Source of the DNA: Alphaproteobacteria bacterium
GTDB lineage: Bacteria > Pseudomonadota > Alphaproteobacteria > Rickettsiales > Rickettsiaceae
Direction: 5' to 3'
Length of the DNA stretch: 45,764 nucleotides
Assembly (NCBI GenBank): GCA_020627625.1
Contig: JAHDGL010000001.1
Location: 63,039 to 108,802, forward strand
The position numbers and the translations under genes are program-made. The notes under the pieces are model-generated. The model saw only the letters and a list, made by a program, of their open reading frames with translations, ran no database searches and was not told the DNA's origin. Of the stretch, positions 1 to 10,929 are shown in pieces (position 1 is the first letter of the stretch; each line of letters starts with the position of its first letter).

Positions 1-114
1 TTTCTGCTGCTTCTTTTGATTAAGCTGAGTTTCTAGATCTTTTATCTCAAACTCTGGTTTCTGCTGCTTCTTTTGATTAAGCTGAGTTTCTAGATCTTTT
101 ATCTCAAACTCTTC
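1..114. repeat. 57-bp direct tandem repeat, two copies visible, may continue off the left edge
   Basis: 1-57 and 58-114 are identical; encodes the 19-aa unit PEFEIKDLETQLNQKKQQK in the minus-strand ORF. Confidence 0.95.
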
Positions 115-2742
115 AGAAATCCCTGTAAACTGATTTTGTTGGTCTTGTTCGTTTATCTCCTGAATTTCTGGATTCTGATTTTGCGCTTCTTGCTGCAATT
201 GGTTCTGATAAATACCTTCTCCTCCTGCTATAAACTGATCTTGAGCTTGCTTTTGTTCCTGCTGCACGCTTTGCGCAAGATCTATGTTCATTCCTTTATT
301 TTTTGCTACCTCCCTCATCATTGCATGATAATTACCACGCGTTACTGGCAGAGTGTAAATTTTACCATTTTGCTCTATATAACCAATATCATCTTTACCT
401 CCGTTCCCAGCAAATTTTAATGGCATCGGAGAACTAACTTCTATTAAATTACCAGCTTTATCATAATGCGCTGTGAAGAATACTGCACCTCGTTCAGACA
501 TATTTTGACCATTTATATCTTTTAGAGCCATAGATAAATGCAGAGGGCCATTTTTTGTTTCAAGTGTTGTTGGAAATTTAATTTTTCTGTAGGAAGTAAT
601 AGTTTGTGTTTCTCCATTTTTTAGAATCACTGGAATTTTTTTAGAGTAAATGCTCTCTTCCTTAATTGTACAGGCTTTTTTTCCATTATCTTGATTAAAG
701 ATATTTCTATTAGCGACGATGAGTCTATCATTATCATCATATTGACCGTTAATTACACCTACTTGTAATTGCGCTAATTCTTTTTCTATTGTTTTTATTT
801 TTTTAGTATCAGCATTCTCGTCTTCTAATAATGCTTCTAATGTGTTTTCTAAATTTTGTATCTCTTTTTTTGCTGCCTCTTTATCTTTTTCTGTTACTAC
901 CCATAAATCATTCAATAACTTCTCGGGAATGGCTTGTGTTTCTTTTAATTCCTGTTCTTTTTTTGCTATTTTAGGATCAGAAGGATTATTTTCTTTTAGA
1001 TTTTTTATCTCTTCTTTGATTTTTTTTATCCTGTTTTTTCTATACTTATTTTCAAGATTACCAACTTTGGCATACCCCGCAGATTCAATTGTACGCATCC
1101 TTTTCGCAACGCTCTTTCCATCCTTATCATTAGAATCCATGATTAAATCAAGCAATTGTTGTACTTTCTCTTCACGATCTGTATTAATTTCTTTTGTAGG
1201 GGCAAGAAACTCTCTTAAAGTATCAAGATTTTTAATTTCAAAATCTGCAGTTTGAACTTGTTCTTTATCTGAAGTTTCTGCAATTTCTTCTAAGAGCTTA
1301 TGAAACTCTGGATTGTCCTGGGTTGATTCTTTTGTCTTGTGCTGAATTACCTCTAACAATAATTTTTGTTGTTTTTCAATAATTTCTTTGCGGATCACAT
1401 CTATTATGTCTGGATCAACAGTTACAGTATCTTTTGATTCTGCCCTTGTGGTATTCAAATCAGGGTTTTCTTTATTATCTTTTTTCTGCTCAGCAAACAC
1501 GCTACCAAAATTCTTTGGAATAACATCCTTTGATTTGTCTGATTCATTTGTATTACCCGATTTTTGATTTCTCTGAGCATCTAGGTCATAACCCCCTGCA
1601 AAACCCCGCTCTTTCTCTTTTGACTTCTGTAATTCCAACTGTTGTTTTTTAAGTTTTTCTTCCCTTTGTTTTATTGCTTCCTGGTTAAGTTCATGATTTT
1701 CTTTAAAATTTTTAATCTCAAATTTTAAATCTTGATTGAATTCCTTACCTTTATTTATTAAATAATCTATAGAATACTCGAGTACCGAAGATTTGTTTAA
1801 CCTTTTATACCCCTCTTTTTCAACCTGCCAATTCCTAAAATCTATCATAGACTCTTCGGCCTTAGATAACATCTCTTCATCTTTTTCTGAGAATTCTGGC
1901 GACTTTTGAGAAACAATAAATTTACGATTCATATAATTATATTGAGTTGTGATGTATTGCTCCAGCTTTTGGAGGTTGTCTTGTAAATTTGTCCGAATAT
2001 CTTTTAATTCTTGAATTAACTCATGATTATCCAATTGTAAATCTGCCAAATTTGTTTGAGCTAAATATTGAGATATTTGATTCAAATATTCCTGATTTGT
2101 TTTATATATCTCTATTTGATCATTGAGTATTTCAAGGGGCGTCTCTTCCTCTTCCTCTTCTATTGTAAACAACTCAGATTTACCTAACCGTCGTTGCTGA
2201 TTCTTTTGTTCGTCTGTTAATTGTGTTTTCTTTTTTTTATTATTTAACTCTTCTATTAATTTTTTTGCTTTTTGTTTTTGTTCAGGATCTTTTATTGATT
2301 TAGCCGTGTTTTTTATTAATTTAGCTAATTCTGTTTTCCTGCGTTCTAAAGACTCTACGTTATTTTTTAACTCTCCTAGCCCCTCCTCTTCTACTTTTGC
2401 ATTGTGAATATAATTATTTGCTTTAGCAAGATTATCTAATGTTTTTTGATATGTTTTGACTAGTATTTCAAATTTACCAAATGATGTAGCATCTTTATAA
2501 CTTTCTACTGTTTTATTTATCTCTTTCTGCTTCTTTTTTTTGTCTTGCTTTTCTGAGTCATTTTTTTGATTAACTATTTGCTCTTCCTCACCTAAATTCT
2601 CGAATTCTTCTGTTAGTTCTGAATCATCTCCTGGTTCAACAAGTTCATTTATTTTATTTTGCTGTTCTTGAAATTCTTGATTCAACTTTTTGTTTTCTTT
2701 CTGTTCTTTTTCTAGTCTTTTTTCATCTTTTTTCTGACCCAT
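1..2742 (-). CDS. Large Gln/Lys/Glu-rich coiled-coil-like protein, 3' end beyond window edge (partial)
   Basis: Not in the ORF track because no stop lies in the window. ATG at 2742..2740; minus frame checked codon by codon over roughly 1-960 with no stop. N-terminus reads MGQKKDEKRLEKEQKENKKLNQEFQEQQNKINELVEPGDDSEL; C-terminal part includes ITSYRKIKFPTTLETKNGPLHLSMALKDINGQNMSERGAVFFTAHYDKAGNLIEVSSPMPLKF. Confidence 0.85.
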   Translation of the reverse strand, partial: MGQKKDEKRLEKEQKENKKLNQEFQEQQNKINELVEPGDDSELTEEFENLGEEEQIVNQKNDSEKQDKKKKQKEINKTVESYKDATSFGKFEILVKTYQKTLDNLAKANNYIHNAKVEEEGLGELKNNVESLERRKTELAKLIKNTAKSIKDPEQKQKAKKLIEELNNKKKKTQLTDEQKNQQRRLGKSELFTIEEEEEETPLEILNDQIEIYKTNQEYLNQISQYLAQTNLADLQLDNHELIQELKDIRTNLQDNLQKLEQYITTQYNYMNRKFIVSQKSPEFSEKDEEMLSKAEESMIDFRNWQVEKEGYKRLNKSSVLEYSIDYLINKGKEFNQDLKFEIKNFKENHELNQEAIKQREEKLKKQQLELQKSKEKERGFAGGYDLDAQRNQKSGNTNESDKSKDVIPKNFGSVFAEQKKDNKENPDLNTTRAESKDTVTVDPDIIDVIRKEIIEKQQKLLLEVIQHKTKESTQDNPEFHKLLEEIAETSDKEQVQTADFEIKNLDTLREFLAPTKEINTDREEKVQQLLDLIMDSNDKDGKSVAKRMRTIESAGYAKVGNLENKYRKNRIKKIKEEIKNLKENNPSDPKIAKKEQELKETQAIPEKLLNDLWVVTEKDKEAAKKEIQNLENTLEALLEDENADTKKIKTIEKELAQLQVGVINGQYDDNDRLIVANRNIFNQDNGKKACTIKEESIYSKKIPVILKNGETQTITSYRKIKFPTTLETKNGPLHLSMALKDINGQNMSERGAVFFTAHYDKAGNLIEVSSPMPLKFAGNGGKDDIGYIEQNGKIYTLPVTRGNYHAMMREVAKNKGMNIDLAQSVQQEQKQAQDQFIAGGEGIYQNQLQQEAQNQNPEIQEINEQDQQNQFTGISEEFEIKDLETQLNQKKQQKPEFEIKDLETQLNQKKQQK

Positions 2743-2935
2743 AATACCCTACATAATAAATTAATATATAACTATTAATGATATTAAGTTTTATAAAGAA
2801 ACTCAACTTTTTATTGTAATACACAGAAGAATTTTTATTAAATTGGGCAATTTATAGTAAGATAACTCTCTAAATTCGCGTTATAACCCGAACTATCGAT
2901 AAAAAATAAGAATGGTATAATACAACTAATGCAGA

Positions 2936-3685
2936 TTAATAATCGACTCTAAGCAAATATAGACCAGTAGATGGCGCAGTAGGACCTGCTGCTTTCCTGT
3001 CTTTTGCATCTAATATTTCTTGCATTTTCTCTGGCAGCCAAGTTCCGTTGCCTATAATAATCAGGCTACCAACAATATTTCTGACCATATGATGCAAAAA
3101 AGATAATGCTGATACATGTATCTCTATATTGTCCCCATCCTTCATTATCTCCAATCTATCAAGAGTTTTCATAGGCGAGTTTGATTGACACTCACTTGCT
3201 CGGAAGGAAGAAAAATCATGATGACCTAGCAGATAATTTGCAGCTAATTGCATTGCCTCAATATCTAATTTATATCTGATATGTGTTTGCAAGCCATTCT
3301 CAATAATATTAACCGCCTTGCGATTAAGTATTTTATATACATAATGTCTGGATTTAGCCGAAAATCTAGCGTGAAAATCTTGATCTACCATCTGAGTGTC
3401 AATCACGCCAATAGTATGAGGGCGCATAAAATGGTTAATAGATCCGGTGACTCGTTTTGGTTCGTAATATTTTTCTAAATCAAAATGAGCAACCTGACCA
3501 TAAGCATTAACCCCAGCATCAGTGCGCCCTGCAACTGTGATGCTAACAATTTCTTTGCTAAATTTAGCAATTGCTTCTTCTATTACTTGTTGTATCGATA
3601 AAAATTCTTTTTGTCGTTGCCATCCGCAATAACCTGCGCCTAAATATTCTAGCGTGATTTTATATCTATACACAACTAATACCAT
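2936..3685 (-). CDS. truA: tRNA pseudouridine synthase A
   Basis: YRYKITLEYLGAGYCGWQRQ...VAGRTDAGVNAYGQVAHFD...FLHHMVRNIVGSLI motifs. Confidence 0.95.
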   Translation of the reverse strand: MVLVVYRYKITLEYLGAGYCGWQRQKEFLSIQQVIEEAIAKFSKEIVSITVAGRTDAGVNAYGQVAHFDLEKYYEPKRVTGSINHFMRPHTIGVIDTQMVDQDFHARFSAKSRHYVYKILNRKAVNIIENGLQTHIRYKLDIEAMQLAANYLLGHHDFSSFRASECQSNSPMKTLDRLEIMKDGDNIEIHVSALSFLHHMVRNIVGSLIIIGNGTWLPEKMQEILDAKDRKAAGPTAPSTGLYLLRVDY

Positions 3686-3808
3686 TTCTCATTTTGAATT
3701 AAAGGTTTGCATTCCAAAGTGAGGCTGCGCAGCGTATATAAGATACGTGAGCACAAACGAATCGGCGCAAAATGCTAATATATAATTTGAAATGGGGATT
3801 GGTATAAT
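3679..3808. repeat. ~130-bp interspersed palindrome-like repeat, copy A
   Basis: ATACCATTTCTCATTTTGAATTA...CTGCGCAGCGTATAT...ATCGGCGCAAAATGCTAATATATAATTTGAAATGGGGATTGGTATAAT; near-copy at 22064-22193; ends are imperfect inverted repeats. Confidence 0.9.
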
Positions 3809-5745
3809 TATCCATTAGTGTTTTTACCACTACTATTCAAGAAGCTGATCATCTTTTTGGATCTAGTTGGGTGTTTTAATTTTCTTAGAGCCTTAGCCTC
3901 AATCTGACGAATACGTTCCCTTGTAACATTAAATTGCTGCCCTACCTCTTCTAAAGTATGGTCTGTATTTACGCCAATACCAAATCTCATGCGCAATACT
4001 CTTTCTTCTCTTGGAGTTAGAGTTGAAAGAATTCTAGTCGTAGTTTCGCGTAAATTAGATTGAAAAGCAGCTTCACTTGGGAGCACTGCGTTTTTATCTT
4101 CAATAAAGTCACCAAGATAGCTACCATCTTCATCACCCACAGGATTTTCAAGGCTTACTGGTTCTTTAGCAATTTTCATCACTTTTTTAACCCTATCTAA
4201 TGGCATAGATAAACGAGCAGCAATTTCATCTGGAGTTGGTTCATAGCCAAGCTCCCCAGACATTTGACGAGTAGTACGAATAATTTTATTAATAGTCTCT
4301 ATCATATGCACAGGAATACGAATTGTTCTTGCCTGATCCGCAATGGATCTTGTGATTGCTTGACGTATCCACCATGTTGCATATGTAGAGAATTTAAATC
4401 CGCGACTATATTCAAACTTATCGACTGCTTTCATTAGGCCAATATTACCTTCCTGAATTAAATCTAAGAATTGCAAACCACGATTAGCATATTTTTTAGC
4501 AATAGAAATAACCAAACGTAAATTTGCCTCAATCATTTCTTTTTTAGCCCGGGCAGATTGCCTTTCCCCTTTTTGAATTGCATTTACTACTCTTTTAAAT
4601 TCTACGATATTAAGATACATTTTCTTTGTCTCCATCGTATTTAATTCTTGTAGTAATACGTTAATAGCTTTTTTCTCTTCTGTTAGGAAGTTTTGCCAAG
4701 GTTTTTCTTTCTTGTTCTGTAATTTTTCAATCCAGCCTGGGCCTATTTCTGCACCAACATATTCTTTTAAAAAGCTAGCTCTTGTTACTTTATGTTTTTC
4801 TGCTAGTTTTAGTAATTTAGTTTCTGTACTAACTAATGATTTATTTATTTCATAAATTTTTTCCAATATTTCTTCAATAACTTTACTGCTCAAGTGAACT
4901 GATGATACTTTTTCCACAAGATTAGCAAGGTGCTCTGTATATTTTTTATTATTTTTTAAAGGAATTGACTTGGATTCGGAATTATTACTCTTTTTTACTT
5001 CCTCTAAAATTGTTTCGCATATTTTTGCTATTTCCTCCATTTTATCAGTAATTGAGGGCAATAATTCAGACTCCATTGCTGCAATTGATAAAGATGTAGA
5101 TTCTTCAGCTTCGTCCTCGTCTATAGATTCAACATCATCTTCATCTGGATCTGGCTCTTTTTCTGTTTTTACAAAATCATTATCTGTAACAAAATTTGCA
5201 TCAAGATCGATTACATCTCTTAACAAGATTTTTTCATTTGCTAAATCTTCAAACCATTTTATAAAACTCTTCATAGCAATAGGACTCTCGCAAAGAGAAT
5301 TTAGCATCAACTCTTTACCTGCATCAATACGTTTTGCTATTTCTATTTCATTTTCACGAGATAATAATTCCACCCCACCCATATCGCGCAAATATAGACG
5401 CACAGGGTCATCTGTAGTGCCCATAGTTTCTGAAGACTTTTCTTCATCTTCTGTGGAATCAATGTTAGAATGGCTTAAAACAGTAAGCTCCTCTTTTACG
5501 TTAACATCAAGCTTGATATCCTCACCATCATCTTCAATAATATCAACTCCCGCTTCAGAAAACTTTGAAATTGCACTTTCAAGCTCGTCAACTGAAAGCT
5601 TTTTAGTTGCAGAAATAGAATTATTTAACTCGTCATAAGTTACAAAGCCTTTCTTTTTTCCTTGTAATACTAAATTATCAAGATTTTTACTATCTTCTTC
5701 TGAGATAGATTTTTTTATTTTTTTTGCCGCCATAGTTTTATACAA
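3808..5745 (-). CDS. rpoD: RNA polymerase primary sigma factor RpoD
   Basis: Regions 1.1 to 4.2: [111 protein letters not shown]. Confidence 0.98.
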   Translation of the reverse strand: MYKTMAAKKIKKSISEEDSKNLDNLVLQGKKKGFVTYDELNNSISATKKLSVDELESAISKFSEAGVDIIEDDGEDIKLDVNVKEELTVLSHSNIDSTEDEEKSSETMGTTDDPVRLYLRDMGGVELLSRENEIEIAKRIDAGKELMLNSLCESPIAMKSFIKWFEDLANEKILLRDVIDLDANFVTDNDFVKTEKEPDPDEDDVESIDEDEAEESTSLSIAAMESELLPSITDKMEEIAKICETILEEVKKSNNSESKSIPLKNNKKYTEHLANLVEKVSSVHLSSKVIEEILEKIYEINKSLVSTETKLLKLAEKHKVTRASFLKEYVGAEIGPGWIEKLQNKKEKPWQNFLTEEKKAINVLLQELNTMETKKMYLNIVEFKRVVNAIQKGERQSARAKKEMIEANLRLVISIAKKYANRGLQFLDLIQEGNIGLMKAVDKFEYSRGFKFSTYATWWIRQAITRSIADQARTIRIPVHMIETINKIIRTTRQMSGELGYEPTPDEIAARLSMPLDRVKKVMKIAKEPVSLENPVGDEDGSYLGDFIEDKNAVLPSEAAFQSNLRETTTRILSTLTPREERVLRMRFGIGVNTDHTLEEVGQQFNVTRERIRQIEAKALRKLKHPTRSKKMISFLNSSGKNTNG

Positions 5746-5770
5746 AGTAAAGTTAATGAAGTTTATTACC

Positions 5771-7603
5771 TTAATTATTTATAAAATTGCTACTTAATTG
5801 ATCAAGTTCCTTAGAAGTTTTTTGAATTTCTTTTAAGTAAAAAGAAGATTTTGATTGTACCTTTTTTACATTTGTTTTTAATATATCCAGATATTCTTGT
5901 TTTAAGAGTAATAAATAATGTTTTTTACATAGCCATTTGAAAACTTGTTCTAAATTTTCATTATTTTTATTTAGAAAAGCTAAATCCAAAAAACGAACAT
6001 TAGTGTCAGATAATACTAAGTAAGTATCGTAAAAGCTAGTATTTTTTATATTGTTTGCTATGAACTCTTTCAGTGAGTCTTTTTTAGGTCTCATGATTTT
6101 TGTGGATTCTGCAACTTCTGTAAATTTTATGATTTCTATAGATCCTATAATTTCTATTATATATGTTTTTAAATCATTTAAATTTTGATTTTGTAATTCT
6201 AAGTTACATATAATTTCCTTGAAATCATTATTGTTAGTGATATTCGGATATTGTACCAAGAATGCACAAATAGAATGTTCTAGCACTTCTGATTCTGAAT
6301 ATTTTTTTGCTTCAATTAATTCTTTGCTAATTGTTTCTTTTTTAGAATGTTTTGACCTGACAAAGCTATTCCAACTCATATCTTTGAAATAACGTCTAAA
6401 ATTAGTTTGCAGAGCTCTATCTGCAATACGGTTACAATACTGATTTAGTTTATTCTCTAAAGTAGCTCTAGATTCTGCTGTTTTAAAAATTTTCCCATTA
6501 TATTCAGTTTGCCATATCATTTCTGATAGGCCGATTCTTCTATTGAAAATATCTTGAAAAGACTTAGAACCATTATTTTTTATTAAATCATCAGGGTCCA
6601 TACCAGGGGGTAATTTAATAAAAGATATAGATTTATTAGCAGTAACGCGCAGCAGGCACATGTCTATTAATCTAGAACTAGCTCTTAAACCTGCACTATC
6701 ACCATCTAAACAAGTTATAATTTCATCTCCTGAGCGCCATAATTTTTGTATGTGTTTGTCTGTAACAGAGGTACCAAGACTTGCAACAGCTTGTTTGAAA
6801 CCCGCCTGATGTAGAGCAATTACGTCCATATAGCCTTCCACAATAATTGAATAATTATCTTTGTAGGAATGTCCAGTTGCTATATTCTCTCCATACATTA
6901 CTTCGCTTTTTTTAAATACCATAGTTTCAGGAGAATTAATGTATTTGGGCATTTTATTACCGATAGTCCTGCCTCCAAAACCCACAATTTTGCTATAAAT
7001 ATTTTTAATTGGGAACATAATCCTATTATTAAAAATCTGATATATTTTACCATTTTCTTTACGCCCCACTAAGCCTGCTTTTGCTAAATCTTTTAATGTT
7101 ATAGATTTTTCTTGAAAAAATTGTTCTAATTGGTTTCCTCCAGGAGCATAACCGATTGAGAAATCTTTTATTGTCTCGGGGGCAAGGCCTCTTTCAATTA
7201 AATATTTTTTAGAATTATCATTTAAATTTCCAACAAAAAACTCTGCAGCTAGCTCTAATATTTTATAAATATAATCTTCTTCTTTATATTGCTGCTCAGC
7301 GGCAGCAGACATTTTAGGTAATTCAATCCCATTCTCCCCAGCAATTTTGATAGCAGCATCTTTGTAGCTAAGTCCATTAATTTCTGAGATAAAACGTATT
7401 ACATCGCCATGAGCACTACAGCCAAAACAATGGTAAAATTTTTTATTATCATTCACAGTAAATGAAGGAGTTTTTTCATTATGAAAAGGGCATAGACCTA
7501 AATATTCATTACCTTTTTTAGTAAGAATTAGTTTTTGACGCACTATGTCTGAGACGCGCACACTATGCCTAATATGACTATAAAATTCTAAGGGGAGTTT
7601 CAT
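5771..7603 (-). CDS. dnaG: DNA primase
   Basis: [34 protein letters not shown] zinc finger and [25 protein letters not shown]. Confidence 0.97.
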   Translation of the reverse strand: MKLPLEFYSHIRHSVRVSDIVRQKLILTKKGNEYLGLCPFHNEKTPSFTVNDNKKFYHCFGCSAHGDVIRFISEINGLSYKDAAIKIAGENGIELPKMSAAAEQQYKEEDYIYKILELAAEFFVGNLNDNSKKYLIERGLAPETIKDFSIGYAPGGNQLEQFFQEKSITLKDLAKAGLVGRKENGKIYQIFNNRIMFPIKNIYSKIVGFGGRTIGNKMPKYINSPETMVFKKSEVMYGENIATGHSYKDNYSIIVEGYMDVIALHQAGFKQAVASLGTSVTDKHIQKLWRSGDEIITCLDGDSAGLRASSRLIDMCLLRVTANKSISFIKLPPGMDPDDLIKNNGSKSFQDIFNRRIGLSEMIWQTEYNGKIFKTAESRATLENKLNQYCNRIADRALQTNFRRYFKDMSWNSFVRSKHSKKETISKELIEAKKYSESEVLEHSICAFLVQYPNITNNNDFKEIICNLELQNQNLNDLKTYIIEIIGSIEIIKFTEVAESTKIMRPKKDSLKEFIANNIKNTSFYDTYLVLSDTNVRFLDLAFLNKNNENLEQVFKWLCKKHYLLLLKQEYLDILKTNVKKVQSKSSFYLKEIQKTSKELDQLSSNFINN

Positions 7604-7641
7604 GCATTATAACTATTTATTATACTATTACCATACTATTA

Positions 7642-8256
7642 CTATACTATTGAACTAATTATTACAGTAGATAATGAATATATTAAGGGGATTAACAAAT
7701 TATCATTTATTTTAACATCTTTTGCAAAAAATTCAGCTATAGATGTAAGAAATGAGCTAATTATAATAATAAGAAAATTCGTACTAAAGCCTAGCATAAA
7801 ATACGAAGTAATGCTTATAAATATAGATGATATGAAAAATGCGAACGCCCCAGCATACGATTTTCCATTTGACAATGGTGTTCCAAATTTTATGCCGATC
7901 AAAGCAGCAAAGCAATCAGATATTATTAATATAAGCCAAGAAGTAATAGCTAGGCCTTTAGAAAATAATAGGCAGCTTATTAACAATCCAAGAGCCATGT
8001 AACTAGAACCACTAAAAGTGCCCTTACCACTTTCTTCTTCAAAGCGTAAAAATTTGCCAAAAATTTTATCTATTACACCTTTAATTCTTTTGTTGTAATT
8101 CCTATATATATCTAAGTAGACAGTTAGAGCGGTAATAACGCTTAAAATAATACACATGGTGATTTTAGGAATAACAATATATATCGCAGGAAATACCATA
8201 CTGCAAAGATGAAATATTTTACGCTTAATTTCGAAGTTTAACCTTGCATTGTTCAT
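7642..8256 (-). CDS. Diacylglycerol/polyprenol kinase or CTP-transferase family membrane protein
   Basis: FEIKRKIFHLCSMVFPAIYI and SDCFAALIGIKFGTPLSNGKSYAGAFAFF, multiple hydrophobic segments. Confidence 0.7.
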   Translation of the reverse strand: MNNARLNFEIKRKIFHLCSMVFPAIYIVIPKITMCIILSVITALTVYLDIYRNYNKRIKGVIDKIFGKFLRFEEESGKGTFSGSSYMALGLLISCLLFSKGLAITSWLILIISDCFAALIGIKFGTPLSNGKSYAGAFAFFISSIFISITSYFMLGFSTNFLIIIISSFLTSIAEFFAKDVKINDNLLIPLIYSLSTVIISSIV

Positions 8257-8337
8257 GGTAAATTTATAGATCTCGAGTTTGACAAATTACAATGATGTAA
8301 ATATAATTCAATTCTTAATATAAACAAGACATTAGTT

Positions 8338-8826
8338 ATGGTCAAATTTCCAATTACCAAGGAAGGATATAAAAAATTAGAGCAAGAAATAAAGCAATTA
8401 AAGCATGTGGAACGACCCGCTGTAATTGAAGCTATTGCTACTGCGCGCGAATTTGGGGATTTGTCAGAAAACGCTGAATATCATGCAGCAAGAGAAAAAC
8501 AAAGCTTTATAGAAGGTAGAATAATAGATTTAGAGAGTAAATATTCACGCGCAGAAGTGATTGACTCTACAAAATTATCTAACGATAGCGTAAAATTCGG
8601 TGCTACAGTGCAATTGATAGACGACGATACTGAAGAAGAGTACGTTTATCATATAGTTGGTGAATATGAAGCTGACATCAATGAAAAAAGGATTTCTACA
8701 AAATCTCCTTTAGCTAAAGCGCTAATTGGTAAAAATGTAGGCGATGTAGTAGAAGTATCTACACCAAAAGGTATAAAGTGTTACGAAATATTAAAAATTA
8801 GCTTCGAAAAATTAATTTTAAACTAA
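8338..8826 (+). CDS. greA: Transcription elongation factor GreA
   Basis: PITKEGYKKLEQEIKQLKHVERPAVIEAIATAREFGDLSENAEYHAAREKQSFIEGRI. Confidence 0.97.
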   Translation: MVKFPITKEGYKKLEQEIKQLKHVERPAVIEAIATAREFGDLSENAEYHAAREKQSFIEGRIIDLESKYSRAEVIDSTKLSNDSVKFGATVQLIDDDTEEEYVYHIVGEYEADINEKRISTKSPLAKALIGKNVGDVVEVSTPKGIKCYEILKISFEKLILN

Positions 8827-8970
8827 GCAATGTTAATATTATTTTTGTTTTGTACTGTTTTGTGTTATAAATAAATTCAAGTTGAGATTATTTAGTTTTT
8901 TGTAAATATCATAGCTTATATTAGGGTTTATTATATCTAAATTAAGATCTTTATTGAATGGAGTTTAATT

Positions 8971-9870
8971 ATGTCAAATATCGTAAATTTACCATCTGTT
9001 ACAACAAATTCTGGATTTAGTAAATATTTGCGTGAAATTAATAATATTCCTTCTCTTAGCAAAGAAGATGAATTTTTGCTAGCAAAGGCTTATCTTGAAC
9101 GGCAAGATCTAGAAGCCGCCCATAAATTAGTTAGCAGTCACTTAAAGCTGGTAGCAAAAATTGCATTGCAATATAAAAATTATGGTCTTCCTATTACAGA
9201 ATTAGTATCTGAAGGTAATATAGGACTAATGCAAGCCGTAAAAAAATATGATCCAAATTTAGGTCATAGACTTTCAACTTATGCTATGTGGTGGATTAAA
9301 GCTGCAATTCAAGAGTATGTATTAAAATCTTGGTCTCTTGTAAAAATAGGTACTACTGCTGCGCAGAAGAAATTATTTTTTAATTTAAAGAAAATAAAAA
9401 ATAAGTTAACTTTATCTTATTCAAGACCTGTAAATGCAAACGATTATCAAGAAATAGCTGATGAACTTGGAGTTACTGTAAAAGCAGTAGGAGAAATGGA
9501 CCAACGTTTGTCTGGTTCTGACGTGTCTTTGAATACTACTATAGATCAGAATGATGATAATAGCGAAGAAATGATTGCACTTTTGCCAGAAACGAAGCCA
9601 TCACAAGAGGCAAGCTTAGCTAAAACACAATTATTACAGAATCAAAAACAAGTGCTTGCGGACGCGATGAGCGTGCTTAACGATCGCGAAATCAAAATTC
9701 TAACTTCAAGAAAACTAAACACGAACCCTTCAACGCTAGATAAGTTAAGCGGTGAATATAATATTTCCAAAGAACGGGTGCGCCAAATTGAAAATAGAGC
9801 GTTTAAGAAATTGCAAGATTATGTACTCAGCAAAATGAATAGTGATGGTCAAATGAAGTACATTAGTTAA
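8971..9870 (+). CDS. rpoH: RNA polymerase sigma-32-type factor
   Basis: LVAKIALQYKNYGLPITELVSEGNIGLMQAVKKYDPNLGHRLSTYAMWWIKAAIQEYVLKSWSLVKIGTTAAQKKLFFNLKK. Confidence 0.95.
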   Translation: MSNIVNLPSVTTNSGFSKYLREINNIPSLSKEDEFLLAKAYLERQDLEAAHKLVSSHLKLVAKIALQYKNYGLPITELVSEGNIGLMQAVKKYDPNLGHRLSTYAMWWIKAAIQEYVLKSWSLVKIGTTAAQKKLFFNLKKIKNKLTLSYSRPVNANDYQEIADELGVTVKAVGEMDQRLSGSDVSLNTTIDQNDDNSEEMIALLPETKPSQEASLAKTQLLQNQKQVLADAMSVLNDREIKILTSRKLNTNPSTLDKLSGEYNISKERVRQIENRAFKKLQDYVLSKMNSDGQMKYIS

Positions 9871-10190
9871 GTTTGGCTCGACGTAAGGAACACTAAATTT
9901 TAAGTTAAACAGATAGAGTTCTCAACGTTCTTAGATAATTTTATATTAACTCACGCTAACAAACCTTATCAAACAGATAATTTGATGTTTTTACTATATG
10001 ATGTTATTTCTTATTACTTTCAATAACCCTGAACTGGGGTTAATTTAACCTAATTTATTATAGTTTTTATACTATGATTTACAAAAAGGTTTATTTATGT
10101 TAATGTACAAATATACGATATAAGTAGATTAAATTACTGTTATATAGGAATAACCACGAATTTACTACGGCACTACTAAAAATATTCTAC

Positions 10191-10919
10191 GTGATGAAAT
10201 TAAATAACAAACTCTTATACAATCTATTTATTTTTATATTAATTATATTAGTTGTATTAAGAATCATATTGTTTTTAATTGGTCAGGAAATTAGCAATAT
10301 TAATATTAATTTAGCACTTAGAGCGCTATTTTTTATAGTGTTAATTTGGTTTATAATTACGAGTAATATTGGGAAGCCACAATTTTCTTTAGAAGTGACT
10401 AAAAATATCCTATTATGGATTATAATATTTATTATTTTAGTAGCAGGATACGCTTTCAGGTTTGAACTAGAACCATTTAAAAATAGATTCTTAGCAGCAT
10501 TAATACCATCTTATAGTTGGACTAATGATCAGGGGCATATAATATTAGCGCGCAATCAAGATGGACATTTTTATATTGATGCTATTACAGGTGTAATTAA
10601 TAATCGAACTAACAACAATAAAATTAAGTTTTTAATAGACACGGGAGCTACTAGCGTTGCTCTTACAAAACGAGATGCTGTTAAATTAGGTTTTAATTTA
10701 TCTAAGTTAAAATACACTGTAAGATATAGTACAGCAGATGGGGTAAGTTATGCGGCGCCAGTAACAATCAAAGAATTAACAATTGGTAAAAGAACTTTTT
10801 ATAATGTTAGATCACATGTGCTTTCTGGAAATTCAGATATATCTTTATTAGGTATGAGTATAATTGATAATTTTAAAAGCTTTAAGATTACTAGAGACTT
10901 GCTTATTCTTGAATATTAA
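10191..10919 (+). CDS. Membrane-anchored retropepsin-like clan AA aspartic protease (APRc-like)
   Basis: N-terminal hydrophobic helices followed by FLIDTGATSVALTKRDAVKLG and SLLGMSIIDNF. Confidence 0.88.
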   Translation: MMKLNNKLLYNLFIFILIILVVLRIILFLIGQEISNININLALRALFFIVLIWFIITSNIGKPQFSLEVTKNILLWIIIFIILVAGYAFRFELEPFKNRFLAALIPSYSWTNDQGHIILARNQDGHFYIDAITGVINNRTNNNKIKFLIDTGATSVALTKRDAVKLGFNLSKLKYTVRYSTADGVSYAAPVTIKELTIGKRTFYNVRSHVLSGNSDISLLGMSIIDNFKSFKITRDLLILEY

Positions 10920-10929
10920 AGCGGATATA

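Noticed and set aside
1-114. Possible CRISPR-like array at the left edge
   Set aside because: Copies are contiguous with no spacers and the 57-bp unit is in frame with a protein-coding ORF, so it is a coding tandem repeat.
842-1255. 137-aa + strand ORF (and 136..420)
   Set aside because: Antisense to the long minus-strand coiled-coil ORF; Phe/Ser/Leu-rich translation typical of the complement of Lys/Glu-rich coding sequence.
4970-5638. 222-aa + strand ORF
   Set aside because: Shadow ORF antisense to rpoD; Ser-rich composition mirrors the acidic rpoD region and it has no recognisable domain.
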